64,000 nucleotides of DNA from Halomonas sp. SpR1 (GTDB lineage: Bacteria; Pseudomonadota; Gammaproteobacteria; Pseudomonadales; Halomonadaceae): positions 1 to 64,000 of the forward strand of contig NZ_JAUAMB010000011.1 in assembly GCF_031010175.1 (NCBI RefSeq), in the 5' to 3' direction. Under the pieces are notes generated by a model, which had not been told where the DNA came from, made no database searches, and saw nothing but the letters and a program-made list of their open reading frames with translations. This document shows, one piece after another, positions 25,073 to 32,689 of the stretch. Position numbers and translations under genes: made by a program. Numbering within the stretch: the first letter of the stretch is position 1; the number at the start of each line of letters is the position of its first letter.

Positions 25073-25543
25073 ATGATCAAGCTAGAAAAACTTAATGCAG
25101 CGGATATTGCCGTGGTACGCAACATCGCGGTGCGCGATGATCAACTGAAATTTGTGGGCACCGCTAAGGAGTTTCTCGCTGATAGCAATGAGGCTACGCA
25201 CCTGCATGTGATTAAACACAATGACCAGATGGTAGGATGCTTCAAAATCGATATAGCCTATGCTGATGGTTATGACTTTTGTACGGAAGGCAGCATAGGC
25301 TTACGCGCATTTATTATTGACGCCAAGCAGCAGGGCAAAGGTCTTGGTACGCTGGCAGTAAAAGCGTTGTTTCCCTACCTAAAAGAGAACTATGCGAATT
25401 ACCCTCGAATCTACCTGACGGTGAATACCAAGAACCCCGCAGCGTACACCTGTTACCAAAAGGCGGGCTTCCATGAAACAGGTGAGCAATACCTGGGCGG
25501 GGCTGCAGGGCCTCAACATATTATGTATTGGGATATTCAGTGA
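25073..25543 (+). CDS. GNAT-family N-acetyltransferase
   Basis: A 156-residue acetyltransferase. The acetyl-CoA binding motif A is QQGKGLGTLAVKAL (about 86-100), followed by YLTVNTKNPAAYTCYQKAGF (motif B). The substrate is unknown; the residues resemble small-molecule or amino-acid GNATs. Its stop overlaps the possible start of a decayed GNAT fragment. Confidence 0.88.
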   Translation: MIKLEKLNAADIAVVRNIAVRDDQLKFVGTAKEFLADSNEATHLHVIKHNDQMVGCFKIDIAYADGYDFCTEGSIGLRAFIIDAKQQGKGLGTLAVKALFPYLKENYANYPRIYLTVNTKNPAAYTCYQKAGFHETGEQYLGGAAGPQHIMYWDIQ

Positions 25544-25658
25544 TCAGAACGTTTATCCCAAGCGATGTTGAGTCTGCACTGGCTATTTGGCAGACCTGGT
25601 CACTGAGGGAAGCCTCACTATGCCTTGGACGAAAGGCATGCGCTTTGTACAGGTTTAG
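25540..25658 (+). pseudogene. Remnant of a second GNAT acetyltransferase
   Basis: A GTG at 25540 opens a peptide MIRTFIPSDVESALAIWQTW, which closely follows the usual N-terminus of small GNAT proteins. The similarity stops after about 20 codons. A second frame ends with PWTKGMRFVQV and a TAG at 25656-25658, which could be the former C-terminus. The middle of the gene seems to be deleted. Short length makes this uncertain. Confidence 0.45.
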
Positions 25659-25719
25659 CCGTTAATCTTCTTCTATGGATTGAATGCAATAGACATCCAA
25701 TGCAATTAAATCTATCCGA

Positions 25720-26202
25720 CTATAACCATCGCTGGGGGTAAGGTTGCCCTGAAATAAATCGATGATACACGTAGCCAAAACCCACCATCAGTATGGCCCC
25801 AGACGCCACTGGTGTTACTAAAAAGTGCCAGTTCTCACCTGCTAGCATAATCAGTAAGGGATTAGCACCAGCAGGCGGATGGATGGTATTGGACAGCATC
25901 ATCGTCACTATCGATAATCCGACCGCCAGACCTAGCGTCCATTCGTGCACACCCAAAAAATGCGCCACCATAAGGCCTAAAGCTGCTGTTATTAAGTGAC
26001 CCGCCACAATATTTCGTGGCTGTGCTAATGGGCTGGCGGGTAATCCAAATAGTATCACCATGGTGGCACCGAATGGCGCCATTAACCATAAAGCATTGCT
26101 GTGTGAGCTGAGAAAGCTAAGCGCCGTTATGCACCCGGTAGCACCGATACCGGCTAACAGTGCTGTCTTTTGTCGAACTGGAAAAATCTGCGCAATCTTC
26201 AT
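25720..26202 (-). CDS. HPP-family membrane protein
   Basis: A 160-residue protein with four membrane helices and the family motif SNTIHPPAGANPLLIML (about 104-120), after which the HPP family is named. Some members are nitrite or anion transporters in plastids and cyanobacteria; the function here is unknown. Start ATG 26202 has GAGG 8 nt upstream. It is divergent from a TetR gene, with a large paired operator between them, so the regulator probably controls it. Confidence 0.85.
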   Translation of the reverse strand: MKIAQIFPVRQKTALLAGIGATGCITALSFLSSHSNALWLMAPFGATMVILFGLPASPLAQPRNIVAGHLITAALGLMVAHFLGVHEWTLGLAVGLSIVTMMLSNTIHPPAGANPLLIMLAGENWHFLVTPVASGAILMVGFGYVYHRFISGQPYPQRWL

Positions 26203-26234
26203 AGAGGCAACCTCGTGTTAAACGATAGTGAAGT

Positions 26235-26280
26235 GGAGACCGATCTGTCTACTTCGGTCATGGTAGACAGATTGGTCTCC
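26235..26280. promoter_or_regulatory. Paired TetR operator between the HPP and TetR genes
   Basis: Two 18-bp arms (GGAGACCGATCTGTCTAC and GTAGACAGATTGGTCTCC) form an inverted repeat with one mismatch around a 10-nt spacer. Each arm is itself a palindrome AGAC-N6-GTCT, close to known NemR/AcrR-type boxes. Two dimers could bind and control both divergent genes. Confidence 0.75.
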
Positions 26281-26322
26281 ATCCGTCAATATGCATTCAC
26301 AACATCAACACGAGGTTTCAGC

Positions 26323-26901
26323 GTGGAGAGGAGAGAGCAGTTAGTCTCAGTCGCCTTTGAGCTATTTTATCGTTATGGGGTGCATGCCATTGGCATCAAT
26401 CGCGTCATCGCTGAAGCCGGAGTGGCAAAGAAAACGCTCTACAGCCACTTTTCCAGCAAAGAAGCCTTGGTGGCTGCGACGGTGGACTATCGTGATCGAC
26501 AGTTTTTCGCTTGGATCGAAGGGCGAATCCAGAGCGCACCCGATGGCCTGAGCGCGCTTTATGCTTTGTTCGATGCGCTTGATGATTGGTTCAATGAGAG
26601 GGAAAAGCTGATACATGCTTTCCATGGTTGTTATTTTATCAATGTAAGTGCTGAGTTCGGCGATTTAAACCATCCCATTCACCAACAGTGTGCTAGCCAC
26701 AAAAGAGCGATGCTTGGCCTGATAACCCGACATGTTTCACAGTTACTCTCGGACGAAAAAACGGTGACCACATTGTCGGAAGCTATAGCAACCTTAAAAG
26801 AAGGAGCGACCGTGCAGGCCCATGTTATGGGGGATCTAAAGGCCGCTGTAAAAGCCAAAGCAATTGCTGCGGAGTTGCTGAACGCAAGAGTGAAGCATTA
26901 G
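26323..26901 (+). CDS. TetR-family repressor of the HPP gene
   Basis: A 192-residue TetR protein with the N-terminal HTH (IGINRVIAEAGVAKKTLYSHFSSKEALV, about 24-52) and a TetR_C-like ligand domain. I chose the GTG at 26323: GAGG lies 8 nt upstream, the length is typical (about 190), and starts further upstream would run through the operator. The ligand is unknown; one Cys-containing stretch (HGCYFINVSAEF) lies in the ligand domain. It should repress itself and the divergent HPP gene. Confidence 0.88.
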   Translation: MERREQLVSVAFELFYRYGVHAIGINRVIAEAGVAKKTLYSHFSSKEALVAATVDYRDRQFFAWIEGRIQSAPDGLSALYALFDALDDWFNEREKLIHAFHGCYFINVSAEFGDLNHPIHQQCASHKRAMLGLITRHVSQLLSDEKTVTTLSEAIATLKEGATVQAHVMGDLKAAVKAKAIAAELLNARVKH

Positions 26902-26991
26902 TCCAGGCTAGTGATAGTTTTCTTTCTAACAATATCTAATCATTCTGTAGCGCTATACTTATCCCATTTGCAGAACACGAGACGTGGCCCC

Positions 26992-27705
26992 ATGGCAACA
27001 GCACATGATAAACAGTGGAACATGAAGCCTAATGTTCGCTTGGCTAGGCAACTGGCGGTGCGAGATGTGCCTGCTTTGGTGTACGACGCGGTGAATCTGG
27101 AAGGGGTCGCCATGACGCTACCGGAGGTTCAGACCATCCTGGATGGTATAACCGTTGGCGGTCATAAGGTCAGCGATCAGAATATGGCGATCAGCCAGGC
27201 AAAAGCTTGGGAGCATATATTCGCGCTAGTCGATAAAGGCGAATTTCGCTTTGATAAGCAAACCGCCCTAGACGTCCATGCCATCGCAGGCAAGGAAGAG
27301 GCCTTGGAGTGGGGTAAATTTCGTTCTGGTTATGTAACGATCGCAGGTTCTGACTATGAGCCGCCCGCGCCTGACGAGCTTGATGCTAGATGGCAAGAGG
27401 TTCAACGGCGGGTAGAGAGCGAAGAGGATAGTTACGACCAAGCCATCACTGCTTTTCTACAGATGGCTAGGGCACAATTCTTTTGGGACGTTAACAAGCG
27501 TACCGGCCGCTTTATGATGAACGGCATTTTGCTGGCCTACGGGTTCCCGATTATTAATGTGCCTGCCAAGCGCCAGCAGGAGTTCAACACCCTGATGATG
27601 GATTTTTACACTAGCAACGATATGCGGCCCATGAACACCTTCTTACGTAGCTGCTTACAGCTGACCATTATCAAAAATTTCACGCTTGATTTGTCCACTG
27701 GTTAG
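26992..27705 (+). CDS. Fic-family protein without the catalytic histidine
   Basis: A 237-residue Fic-fold protein. The core reads AQFFWDVNKRTGRFMMNG (161-178) where active Fic/Doc proteins have HPFxDGN(G/K)R; Gln162 takes the place of the catalytic His and Val167 that of the Gly, while Asn168, Arg170 and Arg173 remain. The upstream flap pattern WGKFRSGYVTIAGSDYEPP is kept. The inhibitory-helix-like site reads AVNLEG (34-38), with Ala instead of Ser/Thr. Enzymatic AMPylation is therefore doubtful. The ATG at 26992 has only a weak ribosome site. Its TAG stop coincides with the left end of a repeat remnant. Confidence 0.82.
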   Translation: MATAHDKQWNMKPNVRLARQLAVRDVPALVYDAVNLEGVAMTLPEVQTILDGITVGGHKVSDQNMAISQAKAWEHIFALVDKGEFRFDKQTALDVHAIAGKEEALEWGKFRSGYVTIAGSDYEPPAPDELDARWQEVQRRVESEEDSYDQAITAFLQMARAQFFWDVNKRTGRFMMNGILLAYGFPIINVPAKRQQEFNTLMMDFYTSNDMRPMNTFLRSCLQLTIIKNFTLDLSTG

Positions 27706-27755
27706 ATCCTGTTGATGTTTCATGGCGGCTATGATTGAAGCGTCAATAGGCCCTA
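27703..27755. repeat. 53-bp remnant of the inverted-repeat element
   Basis: Both ends match the terminal repeats of the 269-bp element at 29081-29349: 16 of 20 positions on the left (27703-27722) and 16 of 20 on the right (27736-27755). Only 13 nt remain between them. It begins inside the stop codon of the Fic gene. Most likely an internally deleted or decayed copy. Confidence 0.6.
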
Positions 27756-27923
27756 AGGTGATGTCTGTATAAAATTATTGGGTGATTTTGCCAAGGCACT
27801 CTCGTGGCACTGCATTGTAAGTTGCCTCTTGGGTTCGATTAAATTTGCTCATCAAGTTAAGGCGAGTAATGGCTACTGCCATGCGTGGCATGGTATGTTT
27901 ACTTTTCTAAAATTATTTATGAT

Positions 27924-27937
27924 ACGGTTCGATACGT
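27924..27937. promoter_or_regulatory. Candidate operator of the 28-kb TetR regulator
   Basis: ACGGTTCGATACGT, symmetric at 10 of 14 positions, lies 53 nt upstream of the TetR start. It matches a similar site at 29412-29425 at 11 of 14 positions. Confidence 0.4.
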
Positions 27938-27990
27938 ATATTTATTAAATCCGAATCCTACTGACGTAAGTTCCGGCAAGGGTGTCATCC

Positions 27991-28587
27991 ATGTCTTCTG
28001 TTTCTTCCGTACGGCCAGGTCGGCCACGGAGTACTTCGGCTGCTCCCAAAGTTATGCGCGCCGCACTAGAGTTGGCATTCGAAGGCGGTGTTCATCATGC
28101 CACCGTCGAGCGTATTTCCTCTGTGTCAGGAGTGGCCAAGTCGACGATATATCGACGCTGGCAGAATGCTGCGGCAATTGTTATGGACGCGTTCTTCGAG
28201 GAGGTGGGGCCAACTATCGCTTATGACGTTCGACTACCCATCGTAGAAAACTTTTGCCACAGCGTCAGGGCATTGATGGTAGCGTTAAAAGGGCCGCGCG
28301 GGCAGTTACTCAGGGAGTTGCTGGGTGCTGCACAGGCTGACTTCGACCTGCGTGAGGCTTTCGTGGAGCGCTGGATCATGCCCAGACGCCGTATGGGCCG
28401 TGAGGCTATTGAAGGGGCTATCGCACGAGGTGAACTACGGCCAGAAATCGATCCAGAACTCACCTTGGATCTCATATTCGGTGCCGTTTACTACCATTTG
28501 ACTGTATCATTCAGCGATATAGATGAATCTTTTGTTGCCAAACTTGTGGAAGAGGTTCTGAGCCCTTACCTGACGATCCAGGCCTAA
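27991..28587 (+). CDS. TetR/AcrR-family regulator
   Basis: A 198-residue TetR protein. The N-terminal arm is basic (RPGRPRS), followed by the HTH ATVERISSVSGVAKSTIYRRWQNAAAIV (about 37-64) and a TetR_C domain. ATG 27991 has AAGGG 8 nt upstream; a GTG at 27982 is less likely. The nearest downstream intact genes are DinB and OsmC about 1 kb away, behind a decayed gene and a repeat element. A similar operator-like site precedes both regions, so it may control itself and those genes. Confidence 0.85.
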   Translation: MSSVSSVRPGRPRSTSAAPKVMRAALELAFEGGVHHATVERISSVSGVAKSTIYRRWQNAAAIVMDAFFEEVGPTIAYDVRLPIVENFCHSVRALMVALKGPRGQLLRELLGAAQADFDLREAFVERWIMPRRRMGREAIEGAIARGELRPEIDPELTLDLIFGAVYYHLTVSFSDIDESFVAKLVEEVLSPYLTIQA

Positions 28588-28620
28588 GAGAAAACTGCGG
28601 ACGTTCAGGAGTTAGGAAAA

Positions 28621-28654
28621 CCAGAGCTGGTAACTGAGCAGTTCCCAGCTCTGG
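28621..28654 (+). terminator. Perfect inverted repeat after the TetR gene
   Basis: CCAGAGCTGG and CCAGCTCTGG form a perfect 10-bp stem with a 14-nt loop, 34 nt past the TetR stop. No T tract follows, so it may be a rho-dependent end or simply a structured 3' tail. Confidence 0.4.
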
Positions 28655-28712
28655 AAATGGTTACCGCAAAGTTGCTGCTCCTCAAAATAACATTGTTACT
28701 AACCTAAACCGC

Positions 28713-28970
28713 TTAAACCACCCACTGGCTGTGTAGGTAGTCGTCGTAGCTATCGCTGAAATCAATAATACCCTCCGGTTGAATATCAATGATGCGCTCC
28801 GCTAACGATGAAGCGAACTTGTGGTCGTGGCTTATAGGCATCAGTGTACGTGGGTGGTTTTATAAGGCTAAATGGAACGCTTTGATAGACACTCCATATC
28901 CAGGTGATCATTAGTCGGCACATTCATGAGTAGCACATTGGTCTGTTACCGAGCAGCATACGTCCTTGAT
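28713..28970 (-). pseudogene. Remnant of an ABC-F (YbiT-like) ATPase gene
   Basis: Reading the minus strand, the last segment is colinear with the C-terminus of YbiT/Uup-type ABC-F proteins: TLMPISHDHKFASSLAERI (H-loop region), then IIDFSDSYDDYLHSQ and a TAA at 28713-28715. Upstream, in other frames, are SIKAFHLAL followed by an in-frame stop, VLLMNVPTNDHLDME (a damaged DEPTNHLD Walker B) and GRMLLG (signature motif region). At least one frameshift and two stops break it. The N-terminal three quarters are missing. Confidence 0.75.
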
Positions 28971-29080
28971 TGCGACTGCACAAAAAATCCTACTTGTTTC
29001 TGGCAGCTGTTTTTAGGCTAGTTCCCTGCTTTATTGAATACATAATATCTGAAAATTTAAGTAAATTCATAACCATAGAT

Positions 29081-29349
29081 TAGGGTCTGTTGACGTTTCA
29101 CTCACGGCCACGCTGGAGCCCGTTTTTATTCGCGGCAAGGCAGGAGGAGAGATGTTTGGTTATTCCAAATGAACGACGACTAACGCCGCCGCGGGTAAAA
29201 ACGGGCCCAGCCCTTCGGGTTGCGCCTCAAAGAGTGCCATACGGCGTTGCAAAACTTGAAAAGGGAACCACCCTTCCCTGCGTTTTGCGCCTTGTCTGGC
29301 ACTCTTTGAGGCAGCAACGCGGTTCGCGATGAAACGTCAACAGACACTA
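29081..29349. repeat. 269-bp MITE-like element with nested inverted repeats
   Basis: Terminal inverted repeats of 20 bp (TAGGGTCTGTTGACGTTTCA at 29081-29100, and its complement with one mismatch at 29330-29349). Inside are a perfect 16-bp pair (GCCTCAAAGAGTGCCA, 29224-29239, with 29297-29312) and an imperfect ~19-bp pair around GCCCGTTTTTA / TAAAAACGGGC. A TAG on each side could be a 3-bp target duplication, although the CTAG symmetry makes this ambiguous. There is no transposase. An 80-codon open frame inside follows the repeats and is probably not a gene. Confidence 0.75.
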
Positions 29350-29411
29350 GTTTAGGTATTTTTTAAAAATTATATTGATTTAAGTAAATTTGAGTACTAC
29401 GGTATATAAAT

Positions 29412-29425
29412 ACGATACGATTCGT
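29412..29425. promoter_or_regulatory. Candidate second operator of the 28-kb TetR regulator
   Basis: ACGATACGATTCGT, symmetric at 10 of 14 positions, lies in an AT-rich promoter-like region 227 nt upstream of the second DinB gene. The remaining nucleotides between the repeat element and the gene (29350-29651) show no coding sequence. Confidence 0.35.
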
Positions 29426-29651
29426 TTTTATGGGTGTTAATGTATTGAATGCTCTACGAGGTCGGTCACCTTGTTAGGCATTTTGAATGACCTCTGTGTT
29501 ACTTCTTCGCGTGAAACAACACAGATCAGTAAGGACTCCAGGCTGTAAGGATTTTCAGGCAAAGCTCCATGCTCTGTATCAGCAAGCAGTGGCTAGCTCA
29601 AAACTGGATTTTTAAAATCTCGTTAGGCCCTCAGTATCCAAAGGAAACGCT

Positions 29652-30152
29652 ATGTCCAACTCTACGCTCCAATCGCTCTTCGCTTATAAGGCGTGGGCCA
29701 ATTCCGAGCTGTTCGAGCTTCTGGCAACATTGCCGCCAAGTCATGGCGAGCAGTTGCACACCTGTGTTCGTACGCTCAATCATGTCTATGTCGTGGATCG
29801 AATTTTTCGTTCACATCTTAGTGGAGAGCCTTGCCCGTTCGATGCAACAAATACGAAAGACACCCCATCGCTCAGCAAATTGCACGGCGACGTAAAGGCA
29901 ACAGATGCTTGGTACATGAATTACTTAGCCGAACTTACTGAGGCAACTCAGTTTGAAGCCTTGGTATTCAGGTTCACTGACGGTGATAGAGGAAGAATGA
30001 CTCGAGAAGAAATTCTTCTTCATGTCGTCACTCACGGTGGGTATCACCGTGGCAATGTGGGTGAAATACTGAAATCAATTTCAGTTTCCCCACCTCGCGA
30101 CCTATATAGCAAGTTCTTACATGTCAGCGAACCTAAGCGTAGAGAGGCCTAA
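29652..30152 (+). CDS. DinB-family protein, second copy
   Basis: A 166-residue DinB/YfiT-like protein. Its metal-site His residues are in TLNHVYVVD (about 45) and THGGYHRGNV (about 130-135). It differs clearly from the 23.4-kb DinB, so they are not a recent duplication. Start ATG 29652 has AAAGGA 7 nt upstream. The OsmC gene follows 73 nt later on the same strand, so the pair may serve thiol or peroxide stress. Confidence 0.85.
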   Translation: MSNSTLQSLFAYKAWANSELFELLATLPPSHGEQLHTCVRTLNHVYVVDRIFRSHLSGEPCPFDATNTKDTPSLSKLHGDVKATDAWYMNYLAELTEATQFEALVFRFTDGDRGRMTREEILLHVVTHGGYHRGNVGEILKSISVSPPRDLYSKFLHVSEPKRREA

Positions 30153-30225
30153 TCCAGTATTCGAGAAGCCAATTCATGCTGCTTATGTTGAGCTGTAATA
30201 ACTATTAATCCAAAGGAGAGAGTAT

Positions 30226-30693
30226 ATGTCCGAGTATTATGCGTCGGTTAAATGGACTCGCAAAGTAGATGAAAGTTACGTTGATAACAAATACAGCCGC
30301 GGCCATGTTTGGGAGTTTGACGGAGGGGTTAGTGTTCCCGCATCGTCATCACCCCACGTAGTGCCCCTTCCTTACTCTGTTGAAGCAAACGTTGATCCCG
30401 AAGAGGCGTTTGTCGCCGCCTTATCGAGTTGTCATATGCTCTTCTTCTTGGCAATCGCAGCTAAGAAAAAATACGTTGTTGACAGTTATACTGATCATGC
30501 TGTCGGCACAATGGAAAAGGACGCGTCGGATAGGGTTTCAATGACCAAAGTTATCCTGCGGCCAAAAGTATCGTTTTCAGGTGGTGGAACACCTTTGAGA
30601 GAGGAGCTAGAAGAAATACATCATCAGTCTCACGAACAATGTTTTATAGCCAATTCTGTTAAAACCGAAGTAATTACGGAGATTGACGTGTAA
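30226..30693 (+). CDS. OsmC-family peroxidase-like protein
   Basis: A 155-residue OsmC/Ohr-fold protein. The two active-site Cys residues are visible in ALSSCHMLFFL (about 69) and HEQCFIANSVKTEV (about 143). The glycine-rich Ohr signature is absent, so it belongs to the wider OsmC group that reduces organic peroxides with dithiols. Start ATG 30226 has AAAGGAGAG 8 nt upstream. It follows DinB and is the last gene before the pgi terminator. Confidence 0.88.
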   Translation: MSEYYASVKWTRKVDESYVDNKYSRGHVWEFDGGVSVPASSSPHVVPLPYSVEANVDPEEAFVAALSSCHMLFFLAIAAKKKYVVDSYTDHAVGTMEKDASDRVSMTKVILRPKVSFSGGGTPLREELEEIHHQSHEQCFIANSVKTEVITEIDV

Positions 30694-30764
30694 CAGGCCA
30701 AGGCCTACTGATATAGGTGTTGACCATAGAATGAACGGTCGCCATTCATATATCAAATGCCAAA

Positions 30765-30794
30765 AAAGCCTTAGCTTTTTAAAGCCAAGGCTTT
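30765..30794. terminator. Bidirectional terminator between osmC-like gene and pgi
   Basis: A 14-bp stem (AAAGCCTTAGCTTT with AAAGCCAAGGCTTT, one mismatch). On the minus strand it is followed by TTTTTT, which suits the pgi transcript. On the plus strand CTTTCTTTCT follows, weaker but usable by the OsmC transcript. Confidence 0.8.
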
Positions 30795-30821
30795 CTTTCT
30801 ACCGACTTACTAACCTACCCG

Positions 30822-32489
30822 TCAACGCTTCTTCCGTGATGGCTTCTTATTGGCAATAACTGTAGCGCTCTCCTTTTCGCCGCTACCGCCATTGGGGAAG
30901 TGGGCACGCACTAGTTCCAGCAGGCCTTGTGTGGAGGTATCGAAGTCAGCGGCGTTGGTGTCGATACGCTCGCTGATTTCACCGGCGATACGCTTGCCCA
31001 GCTGTACGCCCCACTGGTCAAAGGAGTTGATGTTCCAGATGACGCCTTGGACGAACACCTTGTGCTCGTAGAGGGCGATCAGCGCACCCAGGTTTTTCGG
31101 CGTTAGCTCGTCGAGTAGTAATGTGCTGGAAGGGCGGTTGCCGGGGCAGCTGTAGGGGTCGTGCTGGCTTAGCTCTTTGCTGTCTCCCTGGCTGCCTTCC
31201 ATAAAGGCGTTGGCCTGGGCGAGCATATTGGTCAGCAGGGCGAAGTGGTGGTCTTCCACGCCGGGCTCGGGCTTGAGCGAGGCGATAAAGTCGATAGGAA
31301 CGTAGCGGGTGCCCTGGTGCAGCAGTTGGAAGAAGGCGTGTTGGCCGTTGGAGCCGGTTTGCCCCCAGACGATCGGGCCGGTTTTGTAATTCACCGGGTG
31401 GCCGAAAATATCCACCGACTTACCGTTAGACTCCATATCCAACTGTTGCAGGAAAGAGGGCAGTTGGTTGAGCGCCTGATCGTAAGGCACGATGGCTTGG
31501 GTTTCGGCGCCGATAAAGTTGATATACCAAATGCCAATCAGCGCCATCAGTACCGGCATATTCTCGGAGAAGGGCGCATTAATGAAATGGTTATCCATTT
31601 CGTGAGCGCCTTCCAACAGTTCGATAAAGCCTTTAAAACCGATGGAAAGCGCAATCGGGAGGCCGATAGACGACCACATGGAGTAGCGTCCGCCCACCCA
31701 GGCCCAGAACTCGAACACGTTCTCCTCGCGAATGCCGAACTCCATCGCTGCCTTGCGGTTAGTGGAAGCGGCGATAAAGTGCGCGCCCACGTCGGCGTCT
31801 TCGCCAGCGTTCTCCAGGAACCAGCGCCGGGCTGTTTTGGCGTTGAGCAGCGTCTCCTGGGTCGAAAAGGTCTTGGTAGAAACGATAAATAGCGTGGTGG
31901 CCGGGTCGAGGCGCGAAAGCACTTTCTGAATATGGGTGCCGTCCACGTTGGAAACGAAGTGGAAATGCAGCTCCGGGTGGCGGTATTTGAGCAGTGCGCG
32001 CACCGCCATATTGGGGCCTAAATCCGAGCCGCCAATACCGATATTGACCACGTCCTTAATGCGCTGGCCGTTGTAGCCTTTCCACTCGCCGCTGCGCACC
32101 GCTTCCGAGAACACCTTGATCTGCTCACGGGTGCGGGTGATTTCCGGCATCACGTCTTCGCCGTCTACATGAACCGGTTCATCGCTTAGATTGCGCAGAG
32201 CGGTGTGCAGTACCGGGCGGTTTTCGGTGACGTTGATAATGTCGCCGGAGAACATTTGTGCGCGGCGTTGAACCAGCGCGGAGTGGTCAGCCAGTTCTAT
32301 CAGCTTGGCGAGCACCTCATCGGAGACATGATGCTTGGAGTAGTCCAGAAACAGACCGCCCACCCGCAGGCTCATTTTCTCAAAGCGCTGCGGGTCATTG
32401 GTGAAGTAGTCACGAATGCGGTCGTTGGCGGTTTTGTCGCGCAGGCGATCAAGCGCCTGCCAGGTAACACTGCGGGTGAGTTGAAACAT
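30822..32489 (-). CDS. pgi: Glucose-6-phosphate isomerase
   Basis: Interconverts glucose-6-phosphate and fructose-6-phosphate. The 555-residue product has the family signatures GIGGSDLGP (about 155), SKTFSTQET (about 210), GGRYSMWSSIG (about 268) and the catalytic Glu/His region (NQLPSFLQQLDMESNGK; GTRYVPIDF). The tail (GEKESATVIANKKPSRKKR) is basic and variable. ATG 32489 suits the family start (MFQLTRS) and has a weak GGA 8 nt upstream; ATG 32501 would add four residues. A HexR-like site lies upstream, tying it to the zwf/gap/pyk set. Confidence 0.95.
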   Translation of the reverse strand: MFQLTRSVTWQALDRLRDKTANDRIRDYFTNDPQRFEKMSLRVGGLFLDYSKHHVSDEVLAKLIELADHSALVQRRAQMFSGDIINVTENRPVLHTALRNLSDEPVHVDGEDVMPEITRTREQIKVFSEAVRSGEWKGYNGQRIKDVVNIGIGGSDLGPNMAVRALLKYRHPELHFHFVSNVDGTHIQKVLSRLDPATTLFIVSTKTFSTQETLLNAKTARRWFLENAGEDADVGAHFIAASTNRKAAMEFGIREENVFEFWAWVGGRYSMWSSIGLPIALSIGFKGFIELLEGAHEMDNHFINAPFSENMPVLMALIGIWYINFIGAETQAIVPYDQALNQLPSFLQQLDMESNGKSVDIFGHPVNYKTGPIVWGQTGSNGQHAFFQLLHQGTRYVPIDFIASLKPEPGVEDHHFALLTNMLAQANAFMEGSQGDSKELSQHDPYSCPGNRPSSTLLLDELTPKNLGALIALYEHKVFVQGVIWNINSFDQWGVQLGKRIAGEISERIDTNAADFDTSTQGLLELVRAHFPNGGSGEKESATVIANKKPSRKKR

Positions 32490-32545
32490 AGGGCGATCCA
32501 TTTGTTATAAGTGAATGTGGTAACCAAATGCGAAAAGTGGCGTTA

Positions 32546-32560
32546 TGTAAAAATACTACA
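32546..32560. promoter_or_regulatory. HexR-like operator upstream of pgi
   Basis: TGTAAAAATACTACA (TGTA-N7-TACA), inside a larger perfect pair TTATGTA/TACATAA at 32543-32563. It has the same spacing as the sites at zwf, gap and pyk. HexR is an RpiR-type repressor that senses KDPG in other gammaproteobacteria. Confidence 0.65.
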
Positions 32561-32647
32561 TAAAAAGCGGCAAATAGTAGAGGGTATTTGTGCTTTGAAA
32601 GGGGGTAACTGCGTAAAACTACCTGCTTTTTTGAGGGCAGATTGTGA

Positions 32648-32668
32648 GGGCAGGCGCTATGCCTGCCC
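32648..32668 (-). terminator. Hairpin after the fruBKA operon
   Basis: Perfect 8-bp stem GGGCAGGC/GCCTGCCC with a 5-nt loop, 21 nt past the fruA stop. There is no clear T tract on the minus strand, so the call as terminator rests mostly on position. Confidence 0.5.
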
Positions 32669-32689
32669 TTCACATTTGATGATAAGCCC

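Noticed and set aside
26170..26322. Longer N-terminus for the TetR regulator
   Set aside because: It would run through the paired operator and exceed the usual family length. The GTG at 26323 has a good ribosome site.
29090..29332. An 80-codon open frame inside the inverted-repeat element
   Set aside because: It is fully contained in the repeat structure, has no ribosome site, and its composition follows the hairpins.
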